64,000 nucleotides of DNA from Bacillus changyiensis (GCF_027706145.1 NZ_JAQFWW010000001.1:1302001-1366000), one strand, 5' to 3'. Positions 1 through 8,776 are shown, counted from the stretch's first letter. Notes: a model not told the origin generated them from the letters alone. A program made the numbers and translations.

Positions 1-2
1 CT

Positions 3-182
3 GTTCGCCGTGAACTAAAAGAAGGAAACCTAATAGAAGTTCCCTGCAAGTTTATGCAGCTTCCCATGGCAGGCGGATACGCAATCAGCTTAAAAGAAAA
101 TGAAAAAGTACAAGACTTTTTAACGTTTTTATCACAATTTCAACATGCCGCTCTAAAAGATCTCAACAATACTCTAGGGTAA
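3..182 (+). CDS. C-terminal end of a LysR-type transcriptional regulator (partial)
   Basis: The window opens inside a reading frame that runs from base 3 to a TAA at 180-182 and encodes about 59 residues. The text, including VRRELKEGNLIEVP and a GGYAISL segment followed by an amphipathic helix, resembles the end of a LysR-family effector-binding domain. In B. subtilis the LysR gene citR lies next to lytE, which fits this position, but most of the protein is outside the window. The specific identity as CitR is therefore inference from neighbourhood only, and the LysR call itself is moderate. Confidence 0.45.
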   Translation, partial: VRRELKEGNLIEVPCKFMQLPMAGGYAISLKENEKVQDFLTFLSQFQHAALKDLNNTLG

Positions 183-672
183 GGTAAACTATCTGACTTA
201 GTCTTCGGTGACAAGCCACAGCTTCCCAAAAAAATTGGGCAGCCTAGCGCATACCCAAGTTCACTATGAATCTGAATGTTGAACTGTTTTTGTTGATCAT
301 TCATTACATCTTATCAGTTAGTTTGTCATTAGTTTCAAATCAATGGGCAAGAAACATCAGAAGCTTATTTTGTGTTAACCCCATTATGGAGTAATTAGTG
401 CAATAAAGTATTGAGCTATTGCACTAATTTTATACGGCTTTACCTTTTCCCAAATATTAAAAATAGAAATATATAAGTTTAAAAACAAATTTCACTCACT
501 AAACAAAGGCTAGATTCAACAACAAAAAAATAATTTACGAATGGAAAACCGTTTTATTGTTGACTGAGTGAAAAATCACTAGCTTTTTTTTATGCTATAA
601 TAAAAACTAGATTTATAACGTTTTTTCTAGAGTTATATATCAGATTTATTAATCAAGAGAGGGGGATTGAGC
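183..672. other. 490-base intergenic region with a strong inverted repeat
   Basis: I see no convincing gene here. The stretch holds the hairpin listed separately at 393-432. It also has a small repeat near 556-592 (AGTGA, four bases, TCACT, then a run of T) that could terminate transcription weakly, and an AT-rich segment just before the next gene. CCCAA and TTGGG flank an A-run at about 227-241, somewhat like the terminator repeats found elsewhere in the window. Confidence 0.5.
393..432 (+). terminator. 13-bp perfect inverted repeat followed by T run
   Basis: AATTAGTGCAATA (393-405) pairs perfectly with TATTGCACTAATT (417-429) around an 11-base loop, and more T follows. It could end transcripts from the LysR gene. 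It lies about 210 bases past that stop codon, so an operator role is also possible. Confidence 0.55.
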
Positions 673-1023
673 ATGGAAGAAAAGATCTTGAAAATGTTAC
701 AAGGACTAAACGAAAAAATCGATCAACGATTCGAAAATGTCGATCATCAGTTTGAAAAGATCGATAAGCGATTTGAAAATGTTGATCATCAGTTTAAAGG
801 AATGAACAAACAGTTTGAAAAAGTAAATTGCAAAATTGAAGGCCTAGAAAAAAATCTAGAAGTCTTAACAAAATACGCCATCCAAACAAACGAAAAGTTA
901 GACAGTCACCGAGACTATGTTCAAGAACTAAAAAAGGATTATGATTATTATGAAGATAAGCAAGTTCAACTAGAAAAGCGAGTTTACCATATTGAAAAAC
1001 GACTAGGAAATTCAGCAAGCTGA
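673..1023 (+). CDS. small coiled-coil repeat protein of unknown function
   Basis: The gene encodes about 116 highly charged residues with no signal peptide or membrane segment. Residues 18-50 carry near-tandem 14-residue units of the type RFENVDHQFEKIDK, with hydrophobic residues at heptad spacing. Further heptads continue to the C-terminus, so the whole protein is predicted to be a long alpha-helical coiled coil. I chose the ATG at 673 because GAGGGGG lies seven bases upstream; a TTG at 667 is in the same frame. Similar short coiled-coil proteins occur in Bacillus genomes without assigned function. It stands alone, and I do not assign a role. Confidence 0.7.
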   Translation: MEEKILKMLQGLNEKIDQRFENVDHQFEKIDKRFENVDHQFKGMNKQFEKVNCKIEGLEKNLEVLTKYAIQTNEKLDSHRDYVQELKKDYDYYEDKQVQLEKRVYHIEKRLGNSAS

Positions 1024-1237
1024 CAACTAGCCATTTTTCAAGACGGATGATTAACCGTTTTCTCATCTCACTAAAAACCATTGTCTCTTTCAAATCAACT
1101 GAAAATATTCAGGTTATTCAATCGTTCTTGCACCAACTAAAATCATTAAATGGATCTTACTCTTCCTAAATTAGACATTCGATGGACTTATTTAATTGGG
1201 CATACGTATTTTACGATATTCCTCACCTGATCAATTT

Positions 1238-1531
1238 TTACGTTCTTTCAAGGATTTCACCGTAAAATTCGTCCTTCATAAGCAGTAATTCAACGTTTAT
1301 ATTAGAATCACATGTTTTGCTATTAAAGCAAACTGCCTCTATTTCAATTTGAACCGCATCAAGTCTTTTCTTGATCTCATTTATTTTTGTTTTATCAAGC
1401 AGGTGCTGTAATTGGTCAAGGGAATGAAATGACTCAATGTAACACTCTGGTTCAGATGTAGGATGTATATTGGAATAATATCCATACTCAATCGTACCGC
1501 ACAACTGGTTTAGTTCTCTTAACTTATTCAA
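1238..1531 (-). CDS. small protein of unknown function under a LexA-box promoter
   Basis: The ORF encodes about 98 residues, acidic and rich in Leu, Glu and Asn, with three cysteines and no signal peptide or membrane helix. I recognise no family; it does not read like YneA, which has a LysM domain, or like YolD. AAGGAG sits at about 1544-1549. In this frame a GTG at 1543 overlaps that site, so the TTG at 1531 (11 bases away) is my preferred but uncertain start. Upstream is a well-formed sigma-A promoter with a LexA operator in its spacer, listed separately. This suggests DNA-damage control and is the main reason to accept the gene as real. Confidence 0.55.
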   Translation of the reverse strand: MNKLRELNQLCGTIEYGYYSNIHPTSEPECYIESFHSLDQLQHLLDKTKINEIKKRLDAVQIEIEAVCFNSKTCDSNINVELLLMKDEFYGEILERT

Positions 1532-1575
1532 TCCGCCATTCACTCCTTGTCATGACTCATCTATTCTTCATTTTA

Positions 1576-1604
1576 ATAATAGAACATTCGTTCTGTTTCG
1601 TCAA
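1576..1604 (-). promoter_or_regulatory. sigma-A promoter with a LexA (SOS) box in the spacer
   Basis: Read on the minus strand, the -35 is TTGACG (1599-1604), the spacer is 17 bases, and the -10 is TATTAT (1576-1581). The spacer contains the palindrome AGAACATTCGTTCT at 1581-1594, which matches the Bacillus LexA core GAAC-N4-GTTC with symmetric flanks. A repressor bound here would cover the promoter of the small gene ending at 1238. Confidence 0.75.
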
Positions 1605-1815
1605 AGGATAATCACTTGTATGAAGCAATGATTTGAGAACGAATAAATAATCAAATTTTCAAATAAAAATCTTCATATTCTTCCACCTAATTTTCATGTC
1701 TATCATTTCGCTTCATAATAAACCGTACGAACCAACCTCAAATTTATTGGTAAAACTCTTTCATTCACACTATCCTTATTAAGGATCAAACAGTCCAACG
1801 TCTATGTCAAAGGAA

Positions 1816-1845
1816 AAGCCCGCTCACCTTATAGATGAACGGGCC
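1816..1845 (-). terminator. rho-independent terminator of lytE
   Basis: On the minus strand a GCCCGTTCATC / GTGAGCGGGC stem with one mismatch is followed by TTTTCC, starting 13 bases after the lytE stop codon. Confidence 0.8.
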
Positions 1846-1857
1846 TATTAAGGGCTA

Positions 1858-2841
1858 TTAGAATCGTTTTGCACCAAGGTAGCGCTCTTTCCAATAGCTT
1901 GTTGTTAAATCACTTGTTGTCACACCATTTGAACCAGCATGAATAAATTTGTTATTTCCAATATAAACCCCCATATGTGATGGGCCTGGCTGATAAGTCG
2001 TGAAGAAAACAAAGTCACCGACCGCTGGACTTGACACGCTAGTCATCGAACTCCAGTAACCAGCTGTGTTTGTTCTGGTCACATCTGTTTGTTTATTCAA
2101 GATATACCATATGAAACCACTGCAATCAAAACCAGCTGTTGTTGTACCGCCCCATACATATGGCGTTCCGATCAAAGCTTTTGCATCTGAAACTAGCTTT
2201 GTTGTATCAAGCTTTGAAGAAGTTTGTCCTCCAGTTTGTGTTGTCGTATTTGGAGACGTTGATGTTGTACCTTTTACTTTTAATACTTGTCCAACATAAA
2301 TCATATCAGATGTTAAACCATTAAGTGATTTTAGCTCCTCGACAGTCATATTGTATGATTTTGCAATTTTTGAGAGACTGTCACCACTGACAACCTTATA
2401 AGTTGTTGAATCACTACTACTTCCAGTTGGGCTTGTCGTGTTTGGAGATGTTGATGTTGTACCCTTTACTTTTAATACTTGACCAACATAAATCATATCA
2501 GATGTTAAACTATTTAGTGATTTTAATTCATTAACTGTCATATTGTACGTATTTGCTATTTTCCAAAGACTGTCACCACTCACAACTTTATAAGTTGTAG
2601 AAGTAGTAGACTGTGTTGTTGAACTACTACCATTAATAGATAGTGTTTGTCCAATATAAATCATATCAGAAGTCAGTTGGTTTTCCTGTTTAATTTGAGT
2701 AACTGTTGTTCCATATTTTTGAGAAAGTCCCCATAAAGTATCACCACTTTGTACTTGAACACTTGCTGCTGAAGCTGCTCCTGCAAACAAAGTTGATCCT
2801 AAAACAACAGCTGATGCAGCTGTGAATATTTGCTTTTTCAT
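1858..2841 (-). CDS. lytE: cell-wall D,L-endopeptidase LytE (three LysM repeats and NlpC/P60 domain)
   Basis: A secreted peptidoglycan hydrolase of the LytE type would cleave D-glutamyl-meso-diaminopimelate bonds during cell elongation. Residues 1-25 form a signal peptide ending near ASA-A. LysM repeats follow at about 27-70, 84-127 and 147-190, each with a GDxLxxIA/S pattern and separated by Ser/Thr-rich linkers; linkers 2 and 3 are nearly identical. An NlpC/P60 domain fills about 213-327 with Cys240 (FDCSGF), His289 (PSHMGV) and His301 as the likely catalytic residues. The 327-residue length and three LysM domains match LytE (334 in B. subtilis) better than the five-LysM LytF. Neighbour spoVR also fits, although B. 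subtilis phoA is missing between them. The start has AGGAGG well placed. Confidence 0.92.
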   Translation of the reverse strand: MKKQIFTAASAVVLGSTLFAGAASAASVQVQSGDTLWGLSQKYGTTVTQIKQENQLTSDMIYIGQTLSINGSSSTTQSTTSTTYKVVSGDSLWKIANTYNMTVNELKSLNSLTSDMIYVGQVLKVKGTTSTSPNTTSPTGSSSDSTTYKVVSGDSLSKIAKSYNMTVEELKSLNGLTSDMIYVGQVLKVKGTTSTSPNTTTQTGGQTSSKLDTTKLVSDAKALIGTPYVWGGTTTAGFDCSGFIWYILNKQTDVTRTNTAGYWSSMTSVSSPAVGDFVFFTTYQPGPSHMGVYIGNNKFIHAGSNGVTTSDLTTSYWKERYLGAKRF

Positions 2842-3246
2842 GTTGTCCTCCTAAGTAGATTTTTGATTTTTACAATAATTAATTAATCTCGAATTCTACT
2901 GTAGAAAGGTGGTTTCAACCTTCCTATAAATCTATTATAAGGAGAACATTCTAATATAAACAGTCTTGACTTAACAGAGTAATTTTTTTACTTATTCGTT
3001 TTTAAAAAAAGTTTTTAAGGGTATAAAATTTTTCATTTCTATTTCAATAGTAACGTTATGATGCATTTCTTTACGGATAATATTTACAAATACTTTAAAA
3101 TCAACGTGTCTAACTATTTATTTTTGCAGATTTTTTATAATTTAATCCATTATTTACTAGATTACAGTTTTATAACATCTGTACATTCTAGCTCCACAGC
3201 CGAAAGGATACAGTAGTTGATCTTGTTCAATTACAAAAAGGTTACG
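2842..3246. other. AT-rich lytE upstream region
   Basis: No gene is visible. The 100 bases before lytE contain a TTATAATAG segment on the minus strand that could be a sigma-A -10, and an ACCACCTTTC...CGAG arrangement faintly like a sigma-I promoter, which drives lytE in B. subtilis. Neither is strong enough to list as a site. Confidence 0.4.
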
Positions 3247-3276
3247 AAAAAAAAGAGGGTGCTTCCCCTCTTTTTT
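3247..3276 (-). terminator. rho-independent terminator of spoVR
   Basis: On the minus strand AAGAGGG and CCCTCTT form a stem around a six-base loop, followed by eight T. It overlaps the spoVR stop codon. Confidence 0.85.
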
Positions 3277-4684
3277 ATAAATATCTGCGATGAACCGCTT
3301 TTCCATCATATGAAAACAAAACCGGCTTATCCTCTAGAACCGTTTCAACGTGGACACTTCTTCCCCAAAGCTGATGAAGATAGGGAAGCACTTTTTCGAG
3401 ATATTTCAAATCAAGTTCGATGTCTTCATACCAATGTTTAATATACAGTTCATTATTTTTTAAATAATCCCCGTCTTCAACCGTCAAATATGGAAAACCG
3501 CCATTCACTCTCATACTCACAAGCTGGTCACGGACAGCTTCCCAGTCTTTATCAACGATTTTATAATCCCTTCCCTGTTTTTGAAACAAATAAAGATCTT
3601 CTTGCCTGACAAGATCTTTCGTTAAATAATTGCGGATAAACGAGATATCTGACTCAATTTCTCTTACTTCAAATATTTTTTCTTTTCCTGAGTCTGGTTT
3701 AACACCTATTTTTTTCATATCAGCAGTTGGTTGATTATACCTTTCTTCAATATCTTCAAAAATTTTTAATCCGAGATAATAAGGATTGATCCCCGTTTTT
3801 GAAGGCTGAACAACACCTGCATTCAATTTAGCAAACTCGATCGCTTCGCTTGAAGTGAGATGAAGTTCACGAATAATCCGCTGATGCCAGTAGGATGCCC
3901 ATCCTTCATTCATAATTTTCGTTTCAAGTTGCGGCCAGAAATAGAGCATTTCCTCCCTCATCATTGTCAAAATGTCTCGCTGCCAAGGTTCAAGCTCTCG
4001 TGAATGCTCCTCAATAAACAACAAAAGATCTTTTTCTGATTTTGGCGGAAATTTTTTTTTCGGTTTTTTCTTTTTCTTGATTGGTTCTTTCTGATCTAGG
4101 CGCCATAAATCATCATATGGTGTCTTAACACGATCGGTCTCTGTATCTTCTTCATCGTCTATACTCCAAGATAGCTTTGGTCTTACCAATGATGGATCAA
4201 TATGCTCTTGAATGGCCAACACTGCGTCAAGAAAAGCCTCAACTTCCTGTGTTCCATGAATCATTTCGTAATCCTTAATCCGTTCTGCTGTTGCTGCCAT
4301 GCTTTCAACCATATCCCGTTTTGTATTTTGAAATCGGCAGTTATTCTTAAAGAAATCACAGTGTGCAAGGACATGGGCGACAATTAATTTGTTTTGAACC
4401 AATGAATTGGTATCAAGTAAAAATGCATAACATGGATCAGAATTAATGACGAGTTCGTATATTTTACTTAAACCAAAATCATAATGGAGTTTCATTTTAT
4501 GAAATTGCTTGCCAAAGCTCCAATGACTGTATCTGGTCGGCATCCCATACGCTCCAAATGTATAAATAATTTCAGCCGGGCATATTTCATATCTCATTGG
4601 ATAAAAATCAAGACCAAACCCTTTGGCGATTTCTGTAATTTCTGCAATTGCTTGATAAAGTTCTTTCTCCTCCCGTACACTCAA
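3275..4684 (-). CDS. spoVR: stage V sporulation protein SpoVR
   Basis: SpoVR is a mother-cell protein needed for normal spore cortex formation. Its biochemical activity is not known, though the family often travels with the sporulation kinase PrkA and YhbH, both present later in this window. The 469-residue length equals the B. subtilis protein (468). A basic Lys-rich linker near residues 205-220 separates two conserved parts, and [20 protein letters not shown] is a typical family segment. The start is TTG at 4684 with AGGAGGG about nine bases upstream. A sigma-E-like promoter precedes it. The gene appears monocistronic, with its own terminator. Confidence 0.95.
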   Translation of the reverse strand: MSVREEKELYQAIAEITEIAKGFGLDFYPMRYEICPAEIIYTFGAYGMPTRYSHWSFGKQFHKMKLHYDFGLSKIYELVINSDPCYAFLLDTNSLVQNKLIVAHVLAHCDFFKNNCRFQNTKRDMVESMAATAERIKDYEMIHGTQEVEAFLDAVLAIQEHIDPSLVRPKLSWSIDDEEDTETDRVKTPYDDLWRLDQKEPIKKKKKPKKKFPPKSEKDLLLFIEEHSRELEPWQRDILTMMREEMLYFWPQLETKIMNEGWASYWHQRIIRELHLTSSEAIEFAKLNAGVVQPSKTGINPYYLGLKIFEDIEERYNQPTADMKKIGVKPDSGKEKIFEVREIESDISFIRNYLTKDLVRQEDLYLFQKQGRDYKIVDKDWEAVRDQLVSMRVNGGFPYLTVEDGDYLKNNELYIKHWYEDIELDLKYLEKVLPYLHQLWGRSVHVETVLEDKPVLFSYDGKAVHRRYL

Positions 4685-4716
4685 TACTCCAATCCCTCCT
4701 GGTTAAACTTATCTCT

Positions 4717-4745
4717 ATTGTATGAGCTAGGGTGAGAAAAGATGA
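4717..4745 (-). promoter_or_regulatory. sigma-E-type promoter of spoVR
   Basis: The minus strand carries CATACAAT at 4724-4717, an exact match to the sigma-E -10 consensus. Fourteen bases upstream is TCATCTT (4745-4739), close to the -35. spoVR is known to belong to the sigma-E regulon in B. subtilis. Confidence 0.7.
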
Positions 4746-4750
4746 AACGA

Positions 4751-4783
4751 GAAAGGCAGCTGTCCATTTGACAGCTGCCTTTC
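4751..4783 (-). terminator. terminator hairpin after hmp
   Basis: GAAAGGCAGCTGTC (4751-4764) and GACAGCTGCCTTTC (4770-4783) form a perfect 14-bp stem with a five-base loop directly after the hmp stop. The following minus-strand sequence is T-rich but not a pure T run. Confidence 0.8.
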
Positions 4784-4785
4784 AA

Positions 4786-6006
4786 TTAATGGGCTATTTG
4801 CATCTCAAGAGCAGAAGCAAAACTTTCGTAGTGAATGTTCTCAAGCGGTACCCCTATATTTTGTAAGTCTCCAATGACGCATTTCATGAAAGATAGGGGG
4901 CCACAAATATAAAAATCACCATCTTGGTCTTGCACTATTTTTTTGAGAATATCTTCATTCAAACGACCCTTTATGATGTGTTCTGCTTGATTTTCTGAAT
5001 CTTGGCTATAGAGAAACAGTAGTCTACCTGCTGGATTTTGGCTGATCAGTTGTTCTGCCTCTGCACGAAACGCATGATGTTCAGCAGATTTTGCGGCATG
5101 AATGAATGTAAACTTCTGATGATTTTCCCGAGCAACCAGTGTTTTCGCCATACTCATGACTGGGGTAATTCCAGATCCAGCACTAATAAAGTAAACGGGC
5201 TTATTTGTTTGTTCAGTAAGGGTGAAGTCTCCCGCTGGAACACTCAGTTCCAAGCTACCGCCAACTTCCATTTTTTCATGAAGATAATTCGACACCCTTC
5301 CGTTTGGTTTACCTTCTTCCCCCTCCAATTTGACTGAAATCCGATAATAATCTCGATTCCATGCATCTGACAAACTATATTGTCTTGCTGAAAGGTGTGA
5401 GTCTCCTGGAATTTTAATTCGAACAGATACATATTGACCAGGACTAAAAACAGGTAAGTCTGTTCCATCCGCAGGTTTTAAATAAAAAGAGGTCATCGTT
5501 TCAGATTCGACACGCTTTTCTACAACAACAAACGGTTTAAATCCTTCCCAGCTCTCAGCTTGCTTTTTGTCTTCATCATACATTTGTTGTTCAACCTCAA
5601 TAAACACGCGAGCAATCTCTTCATATGCCTCTCTCCAGGCTTGGAGAATGTCCTCTGAGGCATCATCACCCAAAACAATTTCAATCGCTTCTAAAAGGTG
5701 ATAACCGACAATCGGATATTGCTCTGGCTTTACATGTAAACTTTTATGCTTATGGCCAATTTGTTTGACAACCGGCAGGAGCGCTTCAAGATGGTCGATA
5801 TTCTCTGCTGCTTGTAACACCGTATAAGCTAATGCTTTAGGCTGCCCGCCTGTTTGTTGACGAGACATATTAAAAATGTTCTTCAATTCTGGGTGTGCGC
5901 TGAACATCCTTTTGTAAAAACATGATGTAATCTCTGTTCCTCGTTCCTTTAAAACAGGGGCCGTCGCTTTGACAATTTGTTTCGTTTTTTCAGATAACAT
6001 GTTCAT
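4786..6006 (-). CDS. hmp: flavohemoglobin, nitric oxide dioxygenase
   Basis: Hmp converts nitric oxide and oxygen to nitrate using NAD(P)H. Residues 1-140 form a globin domain with proximal His87 (KHKSL), distal Tyr31 and Gln55. A ferredoxin-reductase-like FAD domain follows (RQYSLSD near the middle), then an NAD domain (SAGSGITPVMSM and the C-terminal ICGPLSFM). The 406-residue length is normal. Two ATG codons compete at 6006 and 6000; the second has the more usual spacing from GGAGAGGAG. Divergent nsrR and two NsrR palindromes in the shared 200-base gap indicate NO-responsive repression. Confidence 0.96.
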   Translation of the reverse strand: MNMLSEKTKQIVKATAPVLKERGTEITSCFYKRMFSAHPELKNIFNMSRQQTGGQPKALAYTVLQAAENIDHLEALLPVVKQIGHKHKSLHVKPEQYPIVGYHLLEAIEIVLGDDASEDILQAWREAYEEIARVFIEVEQQMYDEDKKQAESWEGFKPFVVVEKRVESETMTSFYLKPADGTDLPVFSPGQYVSVRIKIPGDSHLSARQYSLSDAWNRDYYRISVKLEGEEGKPNGRVSNYLHEKMEVGGSLELSVPAGDFTLTEQTNKPVYFISAGSGITPVMSMAKTLVARENHQKFTFIHAAKSAEHHAFRAEAEQLISQNPAGRLLFLYSQDSENQAEHIIKGRLNEDILKKIVQDQDGDFYICGPLSFMKCVIGDLQNIGVPLENIHYESFASALEMQIAH

Positions 6007-6023
6007 TTCTCCTCTCCCACAAA

Positions 6024-6045
6024 AAATGTATTTCTAATACATCTT
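6024..6045. promoter_or_regulatory. NsrR operator 1 upstream of hmp
   Basis: ATGTATT-TCT-AATACAT (6026-6042) with A/T-rich flanks fits the NsrR core ATGTATT..AATACAT. It lies 18 bases before the hmp start. Confidence 0.8.
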
Positions 6046-6057
6046 TTAAGTCACAAT

Positions 6058-6082
6058 AAAGATGTATTTTAGATACATCTTT
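6058..6082. promoter_or_regulatory. NsrR operator 2 between hmp and nsrR
   Basis: AAAGATGTAT and ATACATCTTT are perfect 10-bp arms around a five-base centre. This is a near-ideal NsrR site (AAGATGYATTT half-site). Confidence 0.88.
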
Positions 6083-6210
6083 ATGTTAGACATAATTTGA
6101 AATTTAAGCAATATTAACTAGTCATGTTTTATACTTTTGTAACAAATGGTATTATGCCTAAGATCAAAATGTGATAAGATAATGAAAACATGTTTGATCG
6201 AGGTAGAGCG

Positions 6211-6639
6211 ATGAAACTAACTAATTATACGGATTACTCATTAAGGGTTCTCATTTTTCTAGCAACAAAAAACTCAAACGATCTCGTCAATATTAAAGAT
6301 GTTGCTGATGCTTATGCCATTTCAAAGAACCACCTCATGAAGGTGATTTACAAGCTCGGTAAGCTTGGCTATGTTGAGACGATTCGTGGTCGAAACGGCG
6401 GAATTCGCCTGGGAAAAGCGCCTGAATCGATTAATATTGGTGAAGTGATTAGACATACTGAAGATGATTTTCATCTTGTGGAATGCTTTGACAGAGAAAA
6501 AAACACGTGCATTCTTTCTCCAAACTGCGGCTTAAAGCACGTGTTAAACAAAGCCCTTACCGCATATTTAGCTGTGTTAGATCAATACACACTTCAGGAT
6601 GTCATCATGAATCAAGACAAAATACGTGATCTGTTTTAG
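6211..6639 (+). CDS. nsrR: NO-sensing Rrf2-family repressor NsrR
   Basis: NsrR is an iron-sulfur repressor that releases DNA when nitric oxide damages its cluster. The protein has an N-terminal winged helix (NYTDYSLRVLIFLA, recognition helix around ISKNHLMKVIYKL). Cys92, Cys100 and Cys106 occur at the positions I remember for cluster ligands in B. subtilis NsrR. I chose the ATG at 6211, which gives a 142-residue protein starting MKLTNYTDYS as in its relatives and has GAGG seven bases upstream. The in-frame ATG at 6190 would add a non-conserved extension. It is divergent from hmp and probably controls both directions. Confidence 0.95.
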   Translation: MKLTNYTDYSLRVLIFLATKNSNDLVNIKDVADAYAISKNHLMKVIYKLGKLGYVETIRGRNGGIRLGKAPESINIGEVIRHTEDDFHLVECFDREKNTCILSPNCGLKHVLNKALTAYLAVLDQYTLQDVIMNQDKIRDLF

Positions 6640-6643
6640 ATAA

Positions 6644-6670
6644 CGAAGGAACTTATTCCTTCGTTTTTCT
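6644..6670 (+). terminator. terminator of nsrR
   Basis: CGAAGGAA, a four-base loop, and TTCCTTCG are followed by TTTTTC, five bases after the stop codon. Confidence 0.88.
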
Positions 6671-6984
6671 TATAAAGTAAATACATTGACACTAATAATC
6701 GTGTTTGTTATAGGATGAAAATAGACCTCTGCATGCGCAGAAAATGCTTTTCCTTTTTGGTTAACGGTCACTCTAAATACGTCTTTCGTCTGTTCACCAT
6801 TGACTTCTGTACGCCCTATATATTGATAATCCTCTAATAAAGCGCCTTTAAATTTTTCTTCAAGCGCACTGAATGCAATTCTTTCCCATCTCTCTAGATG
6901 ATTTTCTTCTAATGAGTAGCTTTTTTGTGTCATGGAAATGACTATCATGAAGCTAAAAAGCACTATATATAATCGTTTTTTCAT
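6670..6984 (-). CDS. yhdC: YhdC-like small secreted protein (DUF3889-type)
   Basis: The gene encodes 104 residues. The first 25 look like a Sec signal peptide (basic start, hydrophobic core, small residues before SLEEN). The mature part (TEVNGEQTKDVFRVTV, AEVYFHPITNTIISVNV) has the alternating pattern of a small beta domain and resembles B. subtilis YhdC. The family has no assigned function. Position between nsrR and yhdB agrees with the B. subtilis order. Probably secreted or held at the wall. Confidence 0.8.
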   Translation of the reverse strand: MKKRLYIVLFSFMIVISMTQKSYSLEENHLERWERIAFSALEEKFKGALLEDYQYIGRTEVNGEQTKDVFRVTVNQKGKAFSAHAEVYFHPITNTIISVNVFTL

Positions 6985-7166
6985 TTTTGATTCTCTCCGA
7001 TTTGTATTTATTGATTAACATGAGCAGAAAACCTGTAAATCATACATATACAATCCTCATATTTCTAGGCTGTAAACACAAGGAGACCAAGTTTTGTCCA
7101 GAGACAAAAACAGACCGGCCACATACAATAACCATGACTCCTAAAGAAAGAAGGGAGAAGTGATGA

Positions 7167-7413
7167 ATGAATTATGCCGATTATGATAAAGCGTTGTATT
7201 ACACACATAGGTCTCAGTGGGATAATTTATTAATCCTAATGGTGAGAACAGAGGATGATTTATTATCTAAACGGATTGAACATTTTTTACACGCTTATAA
7301 TTTCGAAAGAGATGACTCCATTGTTGAAAAACGACTTTACGACTTGCTTCAATATATTGACCATGCTTCTTTTTCAGGTCATGAAAGTGACCCTGGTGTT
7401 CCAATTCTCACAT

Positions 7414-7415
<2 letters not shown>
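7167..7415 (+). CDS. yhdB: YhdB-like small protein
   Basis: This 82-residue soluble protein starts MNYADYDKALYYTHRSQWDNLL and resembles B. subtilis YhdB (about 80 residues) in sequence and location. It has no membrane segment or recognisable motif, and its function is unknown. AAGGGAGAAG precedes the ATG. It converges on yhdA, with a shared bidirectional terminator. Confidence 0.8.
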
Positions 7416-8023
<608 letters not shown>

Positions 8024-8039
8024 TTAAAACACACTATTC

Positions 8040-8240
8040 TCATTTTGTTAATTCCCAAAATAAGTCATCCAAAGTTTTATCCAATGCTTTTGCAATGGCA
8101 ACACAAAGTTGCAGAGTCGGATTATATTTTCCTTTTTCAATCAGCCCGATCGTTTGCCGCGTTACATTGACCTTGGCGGCTAACTGGGCTTGTGTTAATG
8201 ACTTTTCAACTCGGGCCAGTTTAACTCGGTTAACCATCAT
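8040..8240 (-). CDS. XRE-family transcriptional regulator
   Basis: This 66-residue protein is almost only a helix-turn-helix domain: RVEKSLTQAQLAAKVNVTRQTIGLIEKGKYNPTLQLC spans both helices, and DKTLDDLFW closes it. Such minimal Cro/C1-type repressors often sit beside a membrane protein gene, as here. The upstream partner ends 17 bases earlier on the same strand, and GAGGTGATAA gives the ribosome site. Because a symmetric operator lies in the shared promoter, I infer that the protein represses its own operon. The signal it senses is not visible. Confidence 0.9.
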   Translation of the reverse strand: MMVNRVKLARVEKSLTQAQLAAKVNVTRQTIGLIEKGKYNPTLQLCVAIAKALDKTLDDLFWELTK

Positions 8241-8257
8241 TTATCACCTCAGATCCT

Positions 8258-8716
8258 TCAGTCATCGAAAAGATCTTTATTTTTTTTGAACGATTTATGT
8301 AAAGAGATCAATTGACTTAAAAAATGAAGTATTACAAAAACAAACAACATTCCAATTAGATCAATCCAATTATCGAGATGATCTGGAATACCAAGGAATA
8401 TAATAGATAGAATCGCGAAGACGGCACTGGAAGAGATGCTAGTGACGAGAATTTCTTTTCTTTTTCTTCTGTAAACCAATTGATTGTCAACCTCCGGGTA
8501 CTCTAACCCTGATAACAGATAGCGAAGGACAATCCAGCCAACATAAACTGAAAAGCCGATCCCGCTTATGATGAATTCAGATGGTTCTCTGTTCAAAATC
8601 AAGCCTCTAATGATCACATCGATGAATAATATAGCAGCAACGATCATACCTGCTTCACCGAAGAATTGATCCATTTTCTTTTCGATGTATTCATCCCCAG
8701 TTTTCAAATACTTCAT
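8258..8716 (-). CDS. membrane protein paired with the XRE regulator (DUF6773-like)
   Basis: The 153-residue protein has four predicted transmembrane helices, two around residues 20-60 and two around 90-135, with a charged loop (YRRKRKE) between them and a charged C-terminal tail. Proteins of this layout are commonly encoded immediately upstream of small XRE regulators in Firmicutes. The function is unknown. I chose the ATG at 8716, which has GAGGAGGG about nine bases upstream, over an in-frame extension to 8776 that would run through the promoter. Confidence 0.75.
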   Translation of the reverse strand: MKYLKTGDEYIEKKMDQFFGEAGMIVAAILFIDVIIRGLILNREPSEFIISGIGFSVYVGWIVLRYLLSGLEYPEVDNQLVYRRKRKEILVTSISSSAVFAILSIIFLGIPDHLDNWIDLIGMLFVFVILHFLSQLISLHKSFKKNKDLFDD

Positions 8717-8747
8717 ACAGCCATTCCCTCCTCTATCATTCGGATTC

Positions 8748-8776
8748 AATGTAACATATATGTTACTTATGGTCAA
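8748..8776 (-). promoter_or_regulatory. promoter with a perfect operator palindrome for the membrane-protein/XRE operon
   Basis: On the minus strand TTGACC (8776-8771), a 17-base spacer and TACATT (8753-8748) form a sigma-A promoter. The 16-bp perfect palindrome GTAACATATATGTTAC at 8751-8766 fills the spacer and -10. A second imperfect copy lies just upstream at about 8773-8788. This is the expected binding site of the downstream XRE protein. Confidence 0.75.

Larger units (their letters stand above)
1544..1857. other. 314-base intergenic region between the SOS-type gene and lytE
   Basis: Apart from the LexA-box promoter at 1576-1604 and the lytE terminator at 1816-1845, I see no gene or other clear element. 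The middle is AT-rich with no long open frame. Confidence 0.5.

Noticed and set aside
556-601. TTGACT and TATAAT before the coiled-coil gene as a promoter
   Set aside because: The spacing of 30 bases is too long for sigma-A.
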